Assembly (NCBI GenBank): GCA_914767715.1
Contig: OU612070.1
Coordinates: 16,199,501-16,263,500 of the forward strand
Length of the DNA stretch: 64,000 nucleotides
Reading direction: 5' to 3'
Source of the DNA: Membranipora membranacea
Lineage: Eukaryota > Bryozoa > Gymnolaemata > Cheilostomatida > Membraniporidae
Program-made: the position numbers and the translations under genes
Part shown: positions 25,101 to 36,593 of the stretch, in pieces
Layout: each line of letters starts with the position of its first letter
Position numbering within the stretch: the stretch's first letter is position 1
The notes under the pieces: generated by a model
Database searches by the model: none
Told to the model about the DNA's origin: nothing
What the model saw: only the letters and a program-made list of their open reading frames with translations

Positions 25101-25788
25101 GACGCCTATGGCCATGACCGCCATTACGAACGCCATTAAGGGCTGGCTGTACAAAATGTACAAAATGCAGGGAGGACAGACATCTCCTTATGAAGACGTG
25201 GCCTAATTATTTTTTTATGACAAAAAGTACACTCGTATACCTATGAAGTTCAAAGGTATAACAAATAGCAGACCCCAACAAAAATCTTGTAGCTTCTAGC
25301 GGCAACCAGATAGTGTAGACTGCCCACATATTTCGTACTGAGGAATCAGGTTAAATCTTTGTCCCAACCTACTATAAATTATCATATTCATGTTTAACCT
25401 AACATGTTATGGATCCCTAGCAACAATAAAGCAAACAAAACAAAAATAGGATGGCGGAACACTATTATCACTAAGCTTGTTGTTAATCAACAGTTTTACT
25501 TGCCAGGACAGCTAAATTACTCATATAACGATTACCACAACTTGTAAAGTTAAAACCAAAGGCTGCCGGCGAGTAGATACATTCTAACTAGCACAGGCAA
25601 CATTCTAAGTAGCACATAAATGTATTATGTGCGAATCAATAGTCAGATTAAAGATACTTATGAAATTAAGATGACAAACATAACAATGACAAGAAGAAGA
25701 TGAGCAAAAGACAAGAAGACAATAATCATAACCGGTGCGGATATAATTTCTAAGACTCACTGAACAGGACGTCGTAAATTGACTCCAT
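22188..25788 (-). CDS. Putative seven-transmembrane receptor B of a tandem family, 4 exons, short tail
   Basis: Exons on the minus strand: 25788-25761, 24875-24353, 23775-23401, 22572-22188, with the same phases as genes A and C; 436 residues. Exon 1 (MESIYDVLF) plus exon 2 start (VYLFSCLPYES) forms the signal peptide. The ectodomain is divergent but keeps the paired cysteines (CEKSEAC, ETCQ, IDCS) and N-glycosylation sites (NKT, NYT), and lacks much of the pre-TM1 stem of A and C. All seven membrane segments are present; TM4 (IIFVIPILYMAPLPF) is identical to both paralogues. The loop before TM4 is about nine residues longer than in A. The protein stops right after TM7 at DRKRKAS, without the tail of A and C. 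A minus-strand AATAAA is at 22055-22060. Confidence 0.83.
22854..23366. mobile_element. MITE-like element with long inverted arms, family 4, copy 2 (decayed)
   Basis: In intron 3 of receptor gene B. The left part (AAAGACAGTTTTCAGAATTTG, CCCTCTCTCCATTTGGGTAC) and right part (GTACCCAAAAAAAATGAG, GAGCTCAGAAAACTATCT) are imperfect inverted copies and resemble 16243-16765. Small open frames here are by-products. Confidence 0.7.
24057..24275. mobile_element. Short inverted-repeat DNA transposon, family 5, copy 1
   Basis: In intron 2 of receptor gene B. Starts CAGGGCCGTAGTTTAGAA and ends CTAGAACTACAGGCCTG, an imperfect terminal inverted repeat. CTGGT flanks both sides (24052-24056, 24276-24280). 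Copies: 27122-27345 (reverse orientation) and a partial one from 58003. Shared interior: AGTGGCCTAAAACACT or its complement. Confidence 0.75.
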
Positions 25789-27121
25789 GCTGACTGCTTT
25801 CCTGTCTGTCTGCTAGTGCTTGGTGCAGGTGATCTTACTTCTTCATATTTGATAATAAACCATGAATTTACACCCAATAACTAGAGCGATGACTGTAAAT
25901 AAGGGTTGGGTAACCAAGTCACACATAACTATATGATACAACCGATTTTAAAAATCAGTATAACTCATAGCCCATGTATCCTATAAAGCAACAAAAAATA
26001 GATGTCAAAAATATGGTGCATAACTTGAAGATTGGACATTTTAAGAGAGTTGGAAATCAGTCTTTAGTATTAGTGTTAATTTGTGAAATTAGAAAAAAGT
26101 AAGATATATTAAGTTACTAAATTAATAAAAATTAATTAATAAAAAATATAAAAAAAAGAAAAAATTAAATTATTAAAATATAAGTAAAATTATAGAATTA
26201 GTAAGAATGGCAGGTAGTTTGATTGACGACTTTCAAAAACTGCAGGTACTACAACTATCATTAAAATGTCCCCTCTTTATGTCCTTAGTCTGTGATATGT
26301 GTCAATAAACCACATCGAGCCTACCCATTTATAGATTTCAGCCAACAATCACAGTTACTAATTCAAGACCTTCAACAGTAGGACATTGGACCAAGGCGCT
26401 ATTTCACACAACACCTAGACCAACAAACCTAATTTTAGATTCAAGGCTTATAATTATGTTATTGGTGATAACTTGTTGTTTCCCACCAATCCAAGTAATT
26501 AAGTTGACATCACTTGTTGTGTCACCTTGATACCTTGCTAGTAGCTGATGGATCAGGACTAAACAGAACCAGGCCAAACAGTCATATAAAGCCATAAGCA
26601 GACGCATATAAAATTAACTTCTTACAGAGACATACGGACAGATAGAGGCCGATTAAATTTGCTTTTGCATTATTAAATGGAAATTTCATTAGGTTGAATC
26701 TTTTATTGAACTTGATTTAAGGATTTGAAGATTGTCTATCCAATCCTGCAAACACATAACCTGGTTTAGGGAAATTAAGTCATGGTTATTTACCCTGACC
26801 TCACAGCATGATAATTATACTTTTTTTCTATTCATTTCGTTTTTTTCTAAGATATGCAGAAAAGCAGGAACCGAATTATAGTAGAGGGTATTCTCCAATT
26901 CTCCAAATTCTCGCGAATATATCAATTTCTAGCACTACAAGATCAGCAGTATATTGATTTTCAGGTAATGTTCACAACATTCCGATGTCCTTGCCAGTTC
27001 GGCTTTAAGAGAGTACTCAGCCTCTATATCTATGACAACCAATGAAGTAGAGCAGACAGACAGACAGAAAATATGCAGAAAGAGTGAATATCACTAACAG
27101 CGGCCACGTTGGTGTCAAAGT

Positions 27122-27345
27122 CAGGCCCGGAGTTCAAGGGGTGGTAGGGAGGTACTACAAAGCTAGATACAGTGGCCTAAAACACTTTAATTGGTTAATC
27201 CATGTCAGATTCAGCTTCATTTGCTAGGACAGGTGCTGTAGGCCCTTTCCAAATCATTTATATATAAGCCCTAAATATCCTGGTAATGCTTCGGACATGC
27301 CTCGGACTTTTACCTCCCCTATCGTTTTTTCTAAACTACGACCCT
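27122..27345. mobile_element. Short inverted-repeat DNA transposon, family 5, copy 2
   Basis: Starts CAGGCCCGGAGTTCAAGGGG and ends TCTAAACTACGACCCTG, the ends of family 5 in reverse orientation relative to 24057-24275. The interior keeps CAGTGGCCTAAAACACTTTAATT. AAGT abuts both ends. Confidence 0.75.
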
Positions 27346-28244
27346 GAAGTATCACCAATTATATGCTTTCTATTGCAGACGCTCATTATCACTGAATCAC
27401 TCCTTAGATTTCTATGTTTTTGTCTATTTATCAATCTATCCTTCTTTTTTCCTGTTGTCAAGTTACATCACAATCTTGAAACTATAAGCAATAGTGTGCT
27501 ATCTTGAAATTGTAAATATCTATCAGTAATAATTGTAATTTACAGAATACAAATCTGGAATTTTAAGTGAGCAATTATAGTTACAGTATACAATTCAGAG
27601 GGCACTTGATCTCATTAATAGTATTATCTACTCAGATTAGCTATTGGCATTATTGCACCCTTTGGAACAAGGGCATCATTACCGCAGCTGATAACTCCCG
27701 ATTGCTCCTTATAATAATTTGATTCTAAACTTACTGTCCTTTCTGTGAAACACTACAAAGTATGGGGAAAAGAAATTTCTTGCATATCACAACAAACTGC
27801 CTCAAGATTATGGCCAGATTTCTCCCTAGTGAAGTCAATTTTGACACCATTAGACTCAAAGACCCAAATAAAACAATTCAGATACTAACACATTTCCAGC
27901 CTGATGATTGATCATCCCAAGGAATGTAATATATCATACAAAAACAAATGCACAATTTTAAAAAGTACCAGGTTTTGTTTTCAAGAATGCTTAAAAAAAT
28001 TGATTTGTTACTCAGCAAAAGTTTACACACATCCACTCGGAATATATGATATGCTCAGGTGGGACTGTCCATATAAATTATGTTGTAATATTCAACCAAT
28101 TTCGATGTGAAACCCTGGAAAGTGTTCGGTTACTAGCATGTTAAGGGTGACTGGGAAATTGAGGATGTAAAATAAAATATTGTTTTTTTTTATGTCCTGT
28201 TGTACGGGATTTTGTACTTTTTCCAAATTCTATTCATATTCAAA

Positions 28245-28345
28245 GGAGTCATGGGTTCAAGTCCCAAGCTTCAAGGTTGACTGTTCCAACCCCCAGCACC
28301 CTCCGCTGTATATATCTCCTATATCACCTTGTTTCGATAAGGGAA
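28245..28345 (+). repeat. tRNA-derived SINE fragment
   Basis: Has a B-box-like ATGGGTTCAAGTCCC followed by AAGGTTGACTGTTC and CCCCCAGCACCCT. The same order occurs at about 36040-36180, so both are copies of one tRNA-derived short interspersed element. Confidence 0.6.
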
Positions 28346-29694
28346 AAAAAGATATGTTTGTGATCCAAGCATGAATTCGGCTTTAGGATGCTTATCCCTC
28401 AAAAGCTGATGTATATCTGACCCCCATCGCTTTTATTGCAGCTGGTCAAATTGAAAAATGTCAGCGGATCTAAAATTTCTTAAACTAATTTTATCACAGG
28501 AAAGCCATTATAAAGGGAAATGTTTTGCCACAGAAAAACCCCCTTGTGAAATCAGATGTCTTAGCACTGAAAATTATAGGAAATCAGATTAGCATTGGCA
28601 TAATATACGTTGCAGACACATATTACACCACTAATTTAAACATCACCCACTCTCTGAACATGCTATTTAAACAAGCCATAGGTCAATTAGAAATTTTGTC
28701 AGGATCTGATTAATATGTTACGCTGCAACAGCTACGGTGATTGCCAATAGAAGTGACCATTGATATGTATTTATGGATCAGTGGTAAAATACAAGGGTGG
28801 CTATTTGTGGAGAATGCCTTCAGTATAAAGCTTTGTGCCAGGATCTGAATAAAGTTCAAAATCTGGCATTTCATACGTTATGCATTGATTGACGTCCCAG
28901 TAACATCCTTCAAAAGTCAGCCAAGCTGCTTGACCAAAATTTAAAAGGCTCAGCTAATGTCGCTTCTGAACAGTGGACCAATCAAAATGAGAAATTCGGT
29001 CCAGCAACCATACATAAATAGCCATATGATTGTTCAGAGTCATACATGTTCCCCTCATCCATATAATATATATCAGTGGGAGTGACAGTCTAATGTAGCA
29101 TATGCAGGATTAGTCAGCTTCTCTGATAATGAACGATCGAAATCTTCTGTTGAGTGAAGGTTTAGTTGCTGTGGATACCATTTTAATAATTCATAGGAGT
29201 TTTCTATATAGAAGAAGACATTTTGAAAACCCAGATTTGCCCAAAATTAAACAACTTTATCTCGGTCATCTGATTAAATTAATGTGTTACATTATCCATC
29301 TTGTAGGGTTATGGTGTGCATAACTCATCAGCAAATTTTCCATGGATCAACAAGGTTGATGAAATGTGCTGCGAAGTTTTGAATCAAATCAAACTTACTG
29401 TTATTGATTTTGTTGCAAGAGTCTCTTCACAGAATCTCTTCTCTTAGGCTGACTGACATAACACCGTCTGGTAGTGTCCAGTTGAGGTAGGAAAGTGAAT
29501 CTGGTTTTGACCAGATAATGTATTGCAGATATAGAGCATCGACCATTGATCATCTTTAGATGTTCCAAAGTAGCAGTGTTGCGATCTAGATGTCTAGATG
29601 TACATTTTTATTGATGAATAGGTATTACAAAGACGATGCGTCTCAATTTGAAATGGAATACAACAAATTTACATTTAAGCTAGTTAAGTTAAAG

Positions 29695-32600
29695 TTAAGC
29701 TACTTGAGTTCTGCGAAGAGTCAGACCAGATGGGGGAAACTCATAAGGCTTTCCGCTCACATATCTCCTTCTCGCGCTGACCGCTGACGATCCATGGCCA
29801 CTAGCCCTTCTCTTTTGATCAATTATAGTTGTGAGGTGGTCAAAAAAACTCATATCCACTAAGAAGATAGCAATCACAGAAGCTGTCAGTAATATTGTAA
29901 GAACAAGTATCAATATCTCCCACATAATGCTGTTTTCAGGAGCTTTACTCATCACCATGGAGACATATAAGACCGGCAGTGTCATATTGACTAGTAGAAG
30001 CAAGAGGGTTGTGATGATGCTCCGGGTGGTCAAACCTCGGAATATCTTTATAACTGTTGTGATGAGGTTTATGAGCACAATCAAAGAGAAAGGGCCAACG
30101 AACACCAGTATAGTATGAAGTGAGTCTTGCCCCTCCATGTAAAGATGAGTTAGCAAGGTAACCATAATAAAAGACCCGTACCTGGAATGAGGAAAACAGC
30201 ATTGTATTAGAAATTATGACGACCACATTTATTCTTTTTCTATTGTATTTTGTTTTGTTGGACATACAGTTTGGTAAGGACATCCAGACCTGCCATCAAT
30301 TAAAATGTAAACAATTGAGTGAATACTTTGCCATTTTTTGGACAAATATTGTCTAAAAACAGGCAGAAGTCTTACTCATTGAACAGTCTTAACTTTGGAC
30401 ATGTAGCAAATGTGTGAGGGATAACAGGATCTGGACAAAAATACTTTCTTCACTGACAAAATTAAATCCTTTGACGGAGCCTATTTAACCTGAAAGCCTT
30501 AATCCCAGTTAAAAAGACTGACTGATAAACACGTTATGTGATCACTGTAGTCAAAAGGTGGACAACTCAAAAGCAAATCGACAAAAGTGCTCAGACCAAA
30601 TTGTCAGCTGTATAACTTATCACTCACTTGTGTATGGCGAAGCACTCTATAAAGGGCAGTGGCGCCATATACAGTATCGGTATAACAAATATGATCAAGT
30701 ATTGGTCCGCCAAGCTGTCTTCGATGCCGTCATGAAGGGCATGAAAGTTTTGCTCCGGCACAGAAGGCTTTCGAGACTTTTGTTTCTTTGCCTTGCAGCA
30801 TTTCGTGTTGAGCGTAAGGGTGGCTAGAATGCCGACAAACCAAAGGTAGTGCTCTGCTATGCTCAACAGCAAGTGTGCCACAGTGACAGGTACATCTAGG
30901 TACCAGATTAAGTGACAGGCGAGGACACCTGCTAGAGACAGGCTCAGTACAAAGTGAAGGTACCGGAATGCAGGCTGATCTTTCCTGCCAAAGCAAAAAC
31001 TACTCAGTCATTATACAATATATTAGGTGTATGAATTATCCCTATTTTATTGAGTTAAAATGTGGACTAGTAAAATCTAGACTAGACTATCACTGCAGTT
31101 CCATTGATTGACCTGACTCTATTTTTGGGGCTGTTCACGCCATGGGAGTACCTTTCAGTTTGCACTGAGCTCAAAGGTTCAGTTTGCACTTATCTGTGCG
31201 AGCTTGCCGAGGTTCAAGTGGCCCGGGTTCAAGTCCAGACGGAGGCTGTTTTTTTAAGTCTTAGCTCAGCTCTTTTCATGTGAATAGATGCATATTTCTT
31301 AAGGCAAGCCAAGAGGTGACAACTCAGCTCAATCTAGGCCAACCTCAAAACCCACACGGAAAAATTTCATCCCACGCTCTTTGTCAGCTAAGCCTGGTAT
31401 TTGTATAAAATAGTACCCTACCCTACCTTCCAATGCAGGTAAGCGCTGCAGTTAGGGCCAGCAGTGCTATGCTAATACTCTGTAACACTGTATTAGTAAG
31501 CTTCATCCATTTTGGAGCTGACCCCGCTATGCCGTCGAACGTGTTGAAGCCGTGATAAGGACTGAAAGCTGCAACCGTCACTTCATCGATACGGTTCCTC
31601 TTCTGCTGAGTGCTAGATTCTTTCTTTATTGTATCAAAATTATTTTCCAAACCACTTGGATGGGGCAAAGCAAGAAGTCCTGTACGAATGTGTAATCCTA
31701 GAAGTGAAGGTTCATCAGGATAGAGATATATGTGATAATATGCTATGGCAACATTGGTAAATTCTGCACAATCTATCCCAAATGTTGAGTAGTTAGAAGT
31801 TTGGCAACTCTCCACGAGATGAGCAATGCGTGGGTAGTTGACATCAGTCAGATTGAAGATAAGTCTCACAGTTTGAGGTCTCTCAGAGCCTTCTGGTGTG
31901 TGGATTTCGAACAGCCCTTGGCATGCTTCTCTTTTCTCACAATTTAGATAATCTGAACCAGATGTGGAACTGAGGAAGAATAGCACTACAAATAGATACA
32001 TCGGTTGGGTAAAACAAAGTTCTCAATGTACTAAAACTAATTCAAGTTTCAACTGATCATAAGTGAAAAATCGAGTTCTCAAACAGATATCAGTCAGTGA
32101 CGCATTCTTGCAACCTTGCAAACTTGCAACCTAGCAACCTCCTGACAACCTTGCAAACTTGCAACCATGCAAACTTGCAAATTTGCAACCTAGGAACTTT
32201 GCAAACTTCCAACTTTGCAAACTTGCAACCTAGCAACCTTGTAACCTTGCAACCTTGCAACCTTGTTACCTTGCAAACTTACAACCTCGCCCAACTCAAC
32301 TAAGGAGGAAAGACCTATGCACATTACCCTTTGAGGTCTTTCGGTAAAACGCCCTAACAATTCATTAACATTATAGTATGTGCAGTACAATATTCGAGCT
32401 GAGCTATTGCAAAGATATACACAGAAATATTGTTCATTTTATCCAGGCAAAAATTGATGATGGGTGGGTGCAGTTGTATATTGTACCTTCTGTACTTTCA
32501 GTGGGGCTTATTAAACAGGAATCAGACAAAAAAGTTCTATGCTACCTTTACTTGTCCCAATATTTTACTATAGTATTATAGTATTTAACATTTTTGGAGC

Positions 32601-33031
32601 TGCTGATATTAATCGCTTAAAATGATCAGTAGATGCATCGTGTTTAGTTCTAAAGTTGACAAACATTTAAAAGTTAGTTTGATTTATATTTTGTATGGAT
32701 ATATCTCACTTTGAAACTATGTACATTTAATTCATCACCAATAAAACTTGAATTCTGTAACTTCGCAGATAAAGAAGCCTCTGCATGCAACATTTGATTT
32801 GTAAATGAAACCTGAATAAGACTTGCAGCTTAATATATACTGTGCAAAGAAATGAATTTTTGCCATGTTAGATGCACATCGAAATAAGATTCCCACAATC
32901 AAGCAGCTGACATCCTAAATAAAACATAATTATCATCATCATACGTGCATAGTCTAAGTTAAGATCGTAACTATATGACAAAAATAAAGAAATATGAACT
33001 CACTTAACACGGTAAGGTGAGTTGACTCCAT
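29695..33031 (-). CDS. Putative seven-transmembrane receptor C of a tandem family, 4 exons
   Basis: Exons on the minus strand: 33031-33004, 31985-31427, 30984-30628, 30181-29695; phases 1/2/2; 476 residues. Exon 1 encodes MESTHLTVL and joins MLFFLSSTSGS of exon 2, a clear signal peptide cut by the intron at the same codon position as in A and B. The ectodomain has CEKREACQGLF, an IFNLTDVNYPR motif, IDC and N-glycosylation sites (NLT, NYS), then GSAPKWMKLTNTVLQ leading into TM1. Exon 3 carries TM2-TM4 and exon 4 TM5-TM7 plus an Arg-rich tail with GKPYEFPPSGL. TM4 is identical to A and B. It is closest to A in tail and stem. Function as a receptor is inferred from topology only. A minus-strand AATAAA is at 29607-29612. 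Confidence 0.85.
32108..32288. repeat. Minisatellite of ACTTGCAACC-like units
   Basis: A run of about twenty imperfect 8-9-bp units of the type CCTTGCAA, ACTTGCAA and CCTAGCAA, in intron 1 of receptor gene C about 100 bp upstream of exon 2. Units are contiguous with no spacers. Both strands stay open by chance because of the repeat. Confidence 0.92.
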
Positions 33032-33402
33032 GTTGACTTCATCGCTCGTCCAATTTCTCTTGAGCACTAACCAATCAATACTGGGTGTTGGTGATCTACA
33101 TCCAGATAAGATCTCACACCCAATAAGTAGGTTGCGCTCACCCTTAGGTGCGAAATAAATGACTGCCAGATGCAATCTAAGACAGTCTCACAGTAGTCTC
33201 ACAGAACAAATGTCAAACATAATATCACTGCGTTTGCTTTTTATTTTCATTAATAAATTATGAGACAGAGTGTAATGGCCTTTTAAGGTGTTGCTTAATT
33301 TGACACTGTGACATAAAAAATGAAATGTGAAAATATCTAACACTGTCTGGTGTTCTGGGTCAGTGGTGCATTGTGAATCATTGAATCATTAGATATTAAA
33401 TG

Positions 33403-33788
33403 TTAAAGGGCAACCAGGGTTTCAAACAACTTCTCATTGGCCCTCATTGATTAATAGCAGACTGCACCTTCTGCAGAGGGAAAAAGACCAAATCTAATTC
33501 GGATGATTATTCAGCCAGAATTCTTCTGAAACATTTGATCCATCAGGTACTCAAACTCAGCTAAAATAGAATACCACAGAGCAGTTTCCAGTTCCTGTTA
33601 TTATTTAGCCTGTGCTCATTCTTCATTACAGCAATGTCTTGGAACCTCCCCTAAACCGAAGTGCTACCCAACTTAGAGCCAGCAACTAGTTTGAGTTTTG
33701 CATCGCGTAATGCACAAAGCTGGTGCTGCCTAGCACATTATTTACTACCCATCAATGCCTTGCTGCGAAACCTTGGATGCCCTTTAAA
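33403..33788. mobile_element. MITE-like element, family 6, copy 1
   Basis: Ends TTAAAGGGCAACCAGGGTTTC and GAAACCTTGGATGCCCTTTAAA are inverted copies; the outer TTAA/TTTAAA fits a TTAA or TA target. About 385 bp with no coding frame. Close copies lie at 43232-43607 and 54923-55299. Confidence 0.88.
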
Positions 33789-34375
33789 GTTAGATTAGAA
33801 ATCAAGAAAGAAGTCGGAGTTATAGGTAACAGCTATGGAAGGTGACAGACAGATGTTTTATATGAGGAGTTTAGTCACCAAATAATAGTAATAAGTCTGT
33901 GGTTGAAAATTAATTCAATACTCCCCTTTCCAGAGCCATTAGCATAATACTCAACAGGGATTGCCATGACACATTTTGCAATTTTCGAATTATTGTGATG
34001 ATCTAGTCAAGCAAAAGGAAGCGTGGAAGGAATTCCTGCACCTTTTAAGGTCAGCTGTTTAATCCAAGGCTTAACACTTGCAGTTTTGTTTGATCAATAC
34101 TGATATGAAAATTGCTCTATAGTTGTGGCCACATGAAAAATGGTGATAGCCTCAGCTCAGCCTAGATCAGTCCATGGAAACACAGTGAATATGAAATGTG
34201 AGAATTGTTTTATTCAATTATCACAATAATGAAATGTAGTTTTAGGAAAAAGCAAAACCAGTATGGTTCGTTGTGTGGAGTTTATCACGTTATAAATGGA
34301 ACAGACCAACAACGATTCATCAAGAAAATATCAGTATAAAAATGAAAAATATCATCTGTTGGATAAATAACATTA

Positions 34376-35221
34376 TTGTATTCAAATATCAATAGTTTTC
34401 ATGTTGTTGTTGATGGTAAAACTTCAAATGCTATTATAACGAACACTGGCACCCCCCAGGGCTGCTGTCTGTCTCCGCTTTTGTTCTCCATATATACCAT
34501 TCGGATTACCTCAAACCTGAGTAATGTTGCAACAATTAAGTACGCAGATGACACTTGCATCATAGGCTGCGTAGCTAATCAATCAGATCTCAACTCCTAT
34601 TTTGATGAAATCCATAGAATTGCTAAACAATGTGCTGATTTAAATCTTTTATTAAACCCTACTAAGACCCAGGAAATGATGCTATCCACCCAATATGTTA
34701 AACCTTCTACCCCTACCCTTGTTTTGAATGATACTGCTATTGCTTTTAGTGATAAAGTTAATTATCTTGGTGTATTAGTTGACGATAAGCTGCGTTTTAA
34801 TGATCATGTGCATGGTATAGTTTCAACCGCCCCTCAAAGGATGTATGTAGTCAGGAATTTTGTATTTTTAAGCTCTAAATCACTATCAAATATGCTTTTT
34901 AAAAGTTTTATTGTATCACGAATCTCCTATTGCTTACCCATTATTTTTAAAAGCTTGTATGCTGCTGACAAGCAACGCCTGTGTAAAATTTTCATGGACG
35001 CTATTAAGTTAGGCATTGAACATCCCGACATTTATATCATGATGGACAATCAGACACGAACACTGGCCTTACGCTATATTCACGATGAGGATCATTTCAT
35101 CAATGAATTGTTGAGTAAATGTCCATCTGGCAGATACCGTACAGTAAAACATAGAAGCTCACTGGGGAGAGACTGTTTTCTGCGTCATATCACTCTTATT
35201 TTAAACGAAATACTTTTTTAG
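34376..35221 (+). CDS. Truncated LINE reverse transcriptase (C-terminal part), CR1/L2/Rex-like
   Basis: An uninterrupted frame of about 281 codons with hallmark reverse transcriptase motifs: GTPQGCCLSPLLFSIYT (domain 4), KYADDT (the catalytic YADD, domain 5), LLLNPTKT (domain 6) and VNYLGVLVDDKLRF (domain 7), followed by a thumb region with AAPQRM-like TAPQRMYVVRNF and a C-terminal LLSKCPSGRYRTVKHRSSLGRD stretch typical of CR1/L2/Rex non-LTR elements. The endonuclease and the first reverse transcriptase motifs are missing, so this is a 5'-truncated copy, probably young because the frame is still open. The clade is a judgement from motif style. It is not a host gene. Confidence 0.85.
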   Translation: MYSNINSFHVVVDGKTSNAIITNTGTPQGCCLSPLLFSIYTIRITSNLSNVATIKYADDTCIIGCVANQSDLNSYFDEIHRIAKQCADLNLLLNPTKTQEMMLSTQYVKPSTPTLVLNDTAIAFSDKVNYLGVLVDDKLRFNDHVHGIVSTAPQRMYVVRNFVFLSSKSLSNMLFKSFIVSRISYCLPIIFKSLYAADKQRLCKIFMDAIKLGIEHPDIYIMMDNQTRTLALRYIHDEDHFINELLSKCPSGRYRTVKHRSSLGRDCFLRHITLILNEILF

Positions 35222-36039
35222 ACAGAGATTTGATTTTTTATTCCAAGTGTCTTCGCTTTTTCTTGCTGATTCAAAGTGCCAGCAATTACACTGTATATGT
35301 GATGTGATAAGTCATGACTACATTTTAGGATTTCATTGCTGATGATTCATCAGCTTAGCTTCCGCACCCGAGTGGTGCGACTTTATGAGGATGGGTGGGA
35401 ACCATCCCACCCTTTAAGACTGCTGTCAATGTGGGTGTACGTGAGAATGTCCTCTGCGTTTGGGAGAATCTCTGGCAAGTATCGCACTAGAAAAATAACA
35501 CATATCACTGTTGACAACATGTTGTGGTAATCACATCATAATAAAAACAAAACACACAGCTGTTATGTGATGATCTTTTCCAGACTTAGTCAAAATTTAG
35601 GCCCAATGTGAAACAAATTTTCACACAAATATACTGCTAAAATGACATCATATATAATTACAATAATATGTTATAATGAGCTGGCAAAATTAGACTTGGG
35701 GATTTGGAGACATCGCAAACTTTTGATTGAAAAAAACTTATCACAGCTATGTCTGTACACGCACGCACCAGTACCATGTCAAAGTTGATATTTTGTAGAG
35801 AAAGATAAGTGTCTACAGTTCCATCCTTAGAAACCTTCTCAGCAATGGGCCATGTAGGTAAGGCCAATAACCCTAACACATACATTATGTTGCATAGGGG
35901 GTCAATTGTGGAATGAGCTTGTGGGACGAGAGTGAACGACTCTGAGTAGTGTTAATGAATAGTGGGCTTGCTAATTAACACCATCAACCCACTCTTATTT
36001 TGGGGATGGTGAGATGGCGCAAATGCGGTTAGTGGCATG

Positions 36040-36180
36040 CTTTTCACTGCTAGGCGATTGGTTCGGCAGGAGTCGTGGGTTAGGGTCCCACTGGGAGAGC
36101 TTTCGAGGTTGATTGTTCAAGCCCCCAGCACCCTTGAGTGTAAATTTCTCCTACCTTGGTTTGACAGCACCATCTATAGC
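36040..36180 (+). repeat. tRNA-derived SINE
   Basis: Contains a tRNA-like head (GCTAGGCGATTGGTTCGGCAG, GTGGGTTAGGGTCCCAC) followed by GAGGTTGATTGTTCAAGC and CCCCCAGCACCCTTGAGTGT, the same layout as 28245-28345. A mutated B box makes it unlikely to be active. Confidence 0.6.
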
Positions 36181-36593
36181 AACCTTCCTCAATATCAGAT
36201 CTATAGCACCATCAGAGAGGGAAACGCTCATTGCCTGCAACATTTTAATTCCCAGCAGGATAAAATACAATACTTTATTCTGATATAGTCAAATGCGACC
36301 CTTCGTCCTCGATAGAAAGGTCTTTAAACTTTTTTTAAATCTAATTAAGTTTAAACAATACAGTAGAAGCACTAGCACAAAAGTTTTTGACTGCTAGGTT
36401 ACGATAGTTTTCACCTTCTGACATTATCCTCAATCTTATAAGTGAACTGAAACTAAATTGGAAAATCGGAATAAGCAAAATTTTAAACTGTTTAAGAAAC
36501 TGTGGTAAAAACTGGCCAGTTGAGGACAACAAATGAAAAATAGCAATTTTAAGCTACGGATGACCAAACTTAGTCAAACCGAAATTGCCATAA

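Larger units (their letters stand above)
25789..29694. other. Spacer between receptor genes B and C
   Basis: About 3.9 kb without a supportable gene. It contains an A/T-only stretch at about 26090-26200, a family 5 transposon at 27122-27345, a tRNA-derived SINE fragment at 28245-28345, and, near its right end, the minus-strand poly(A) signal of gene C (29607-29612). No further receptor exon was found. Open frames such as 26404-26607 and 28525-28713 show no domain. Confidence 0.65.
33032..36593. other. Intergenic region between receptor gene C and LRRC74, transposon-rich
   Basis: Besides the upstream region of gene C, this 3.6 kb holds a family 6 MITE-like element at 33403-33788, a truncated LINE with an open reverse transcriptase frame at 34376-35221, a tRNA-derived SINE at about 36040-36180, and the LRRC74 poly(A) signal (minus strand AATAAA at 36274-36279). 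I see no host gene. Confidence 0.7.

Noticed and set aside
29831-30827. Plus-strand open frames over receptor gene C (29831-30118, 30558-30827)
   Set aside because: Antisense shadows of exons 3 and 4; the minus-strand frames have splice sites, paralogues and membrane segments.
32108-32288. CRISPR-like array
   Set aside because: Units are 8-9 bp and contiguous with no unique spacers, and the DNA is clearly animal; it is a minisatellite.
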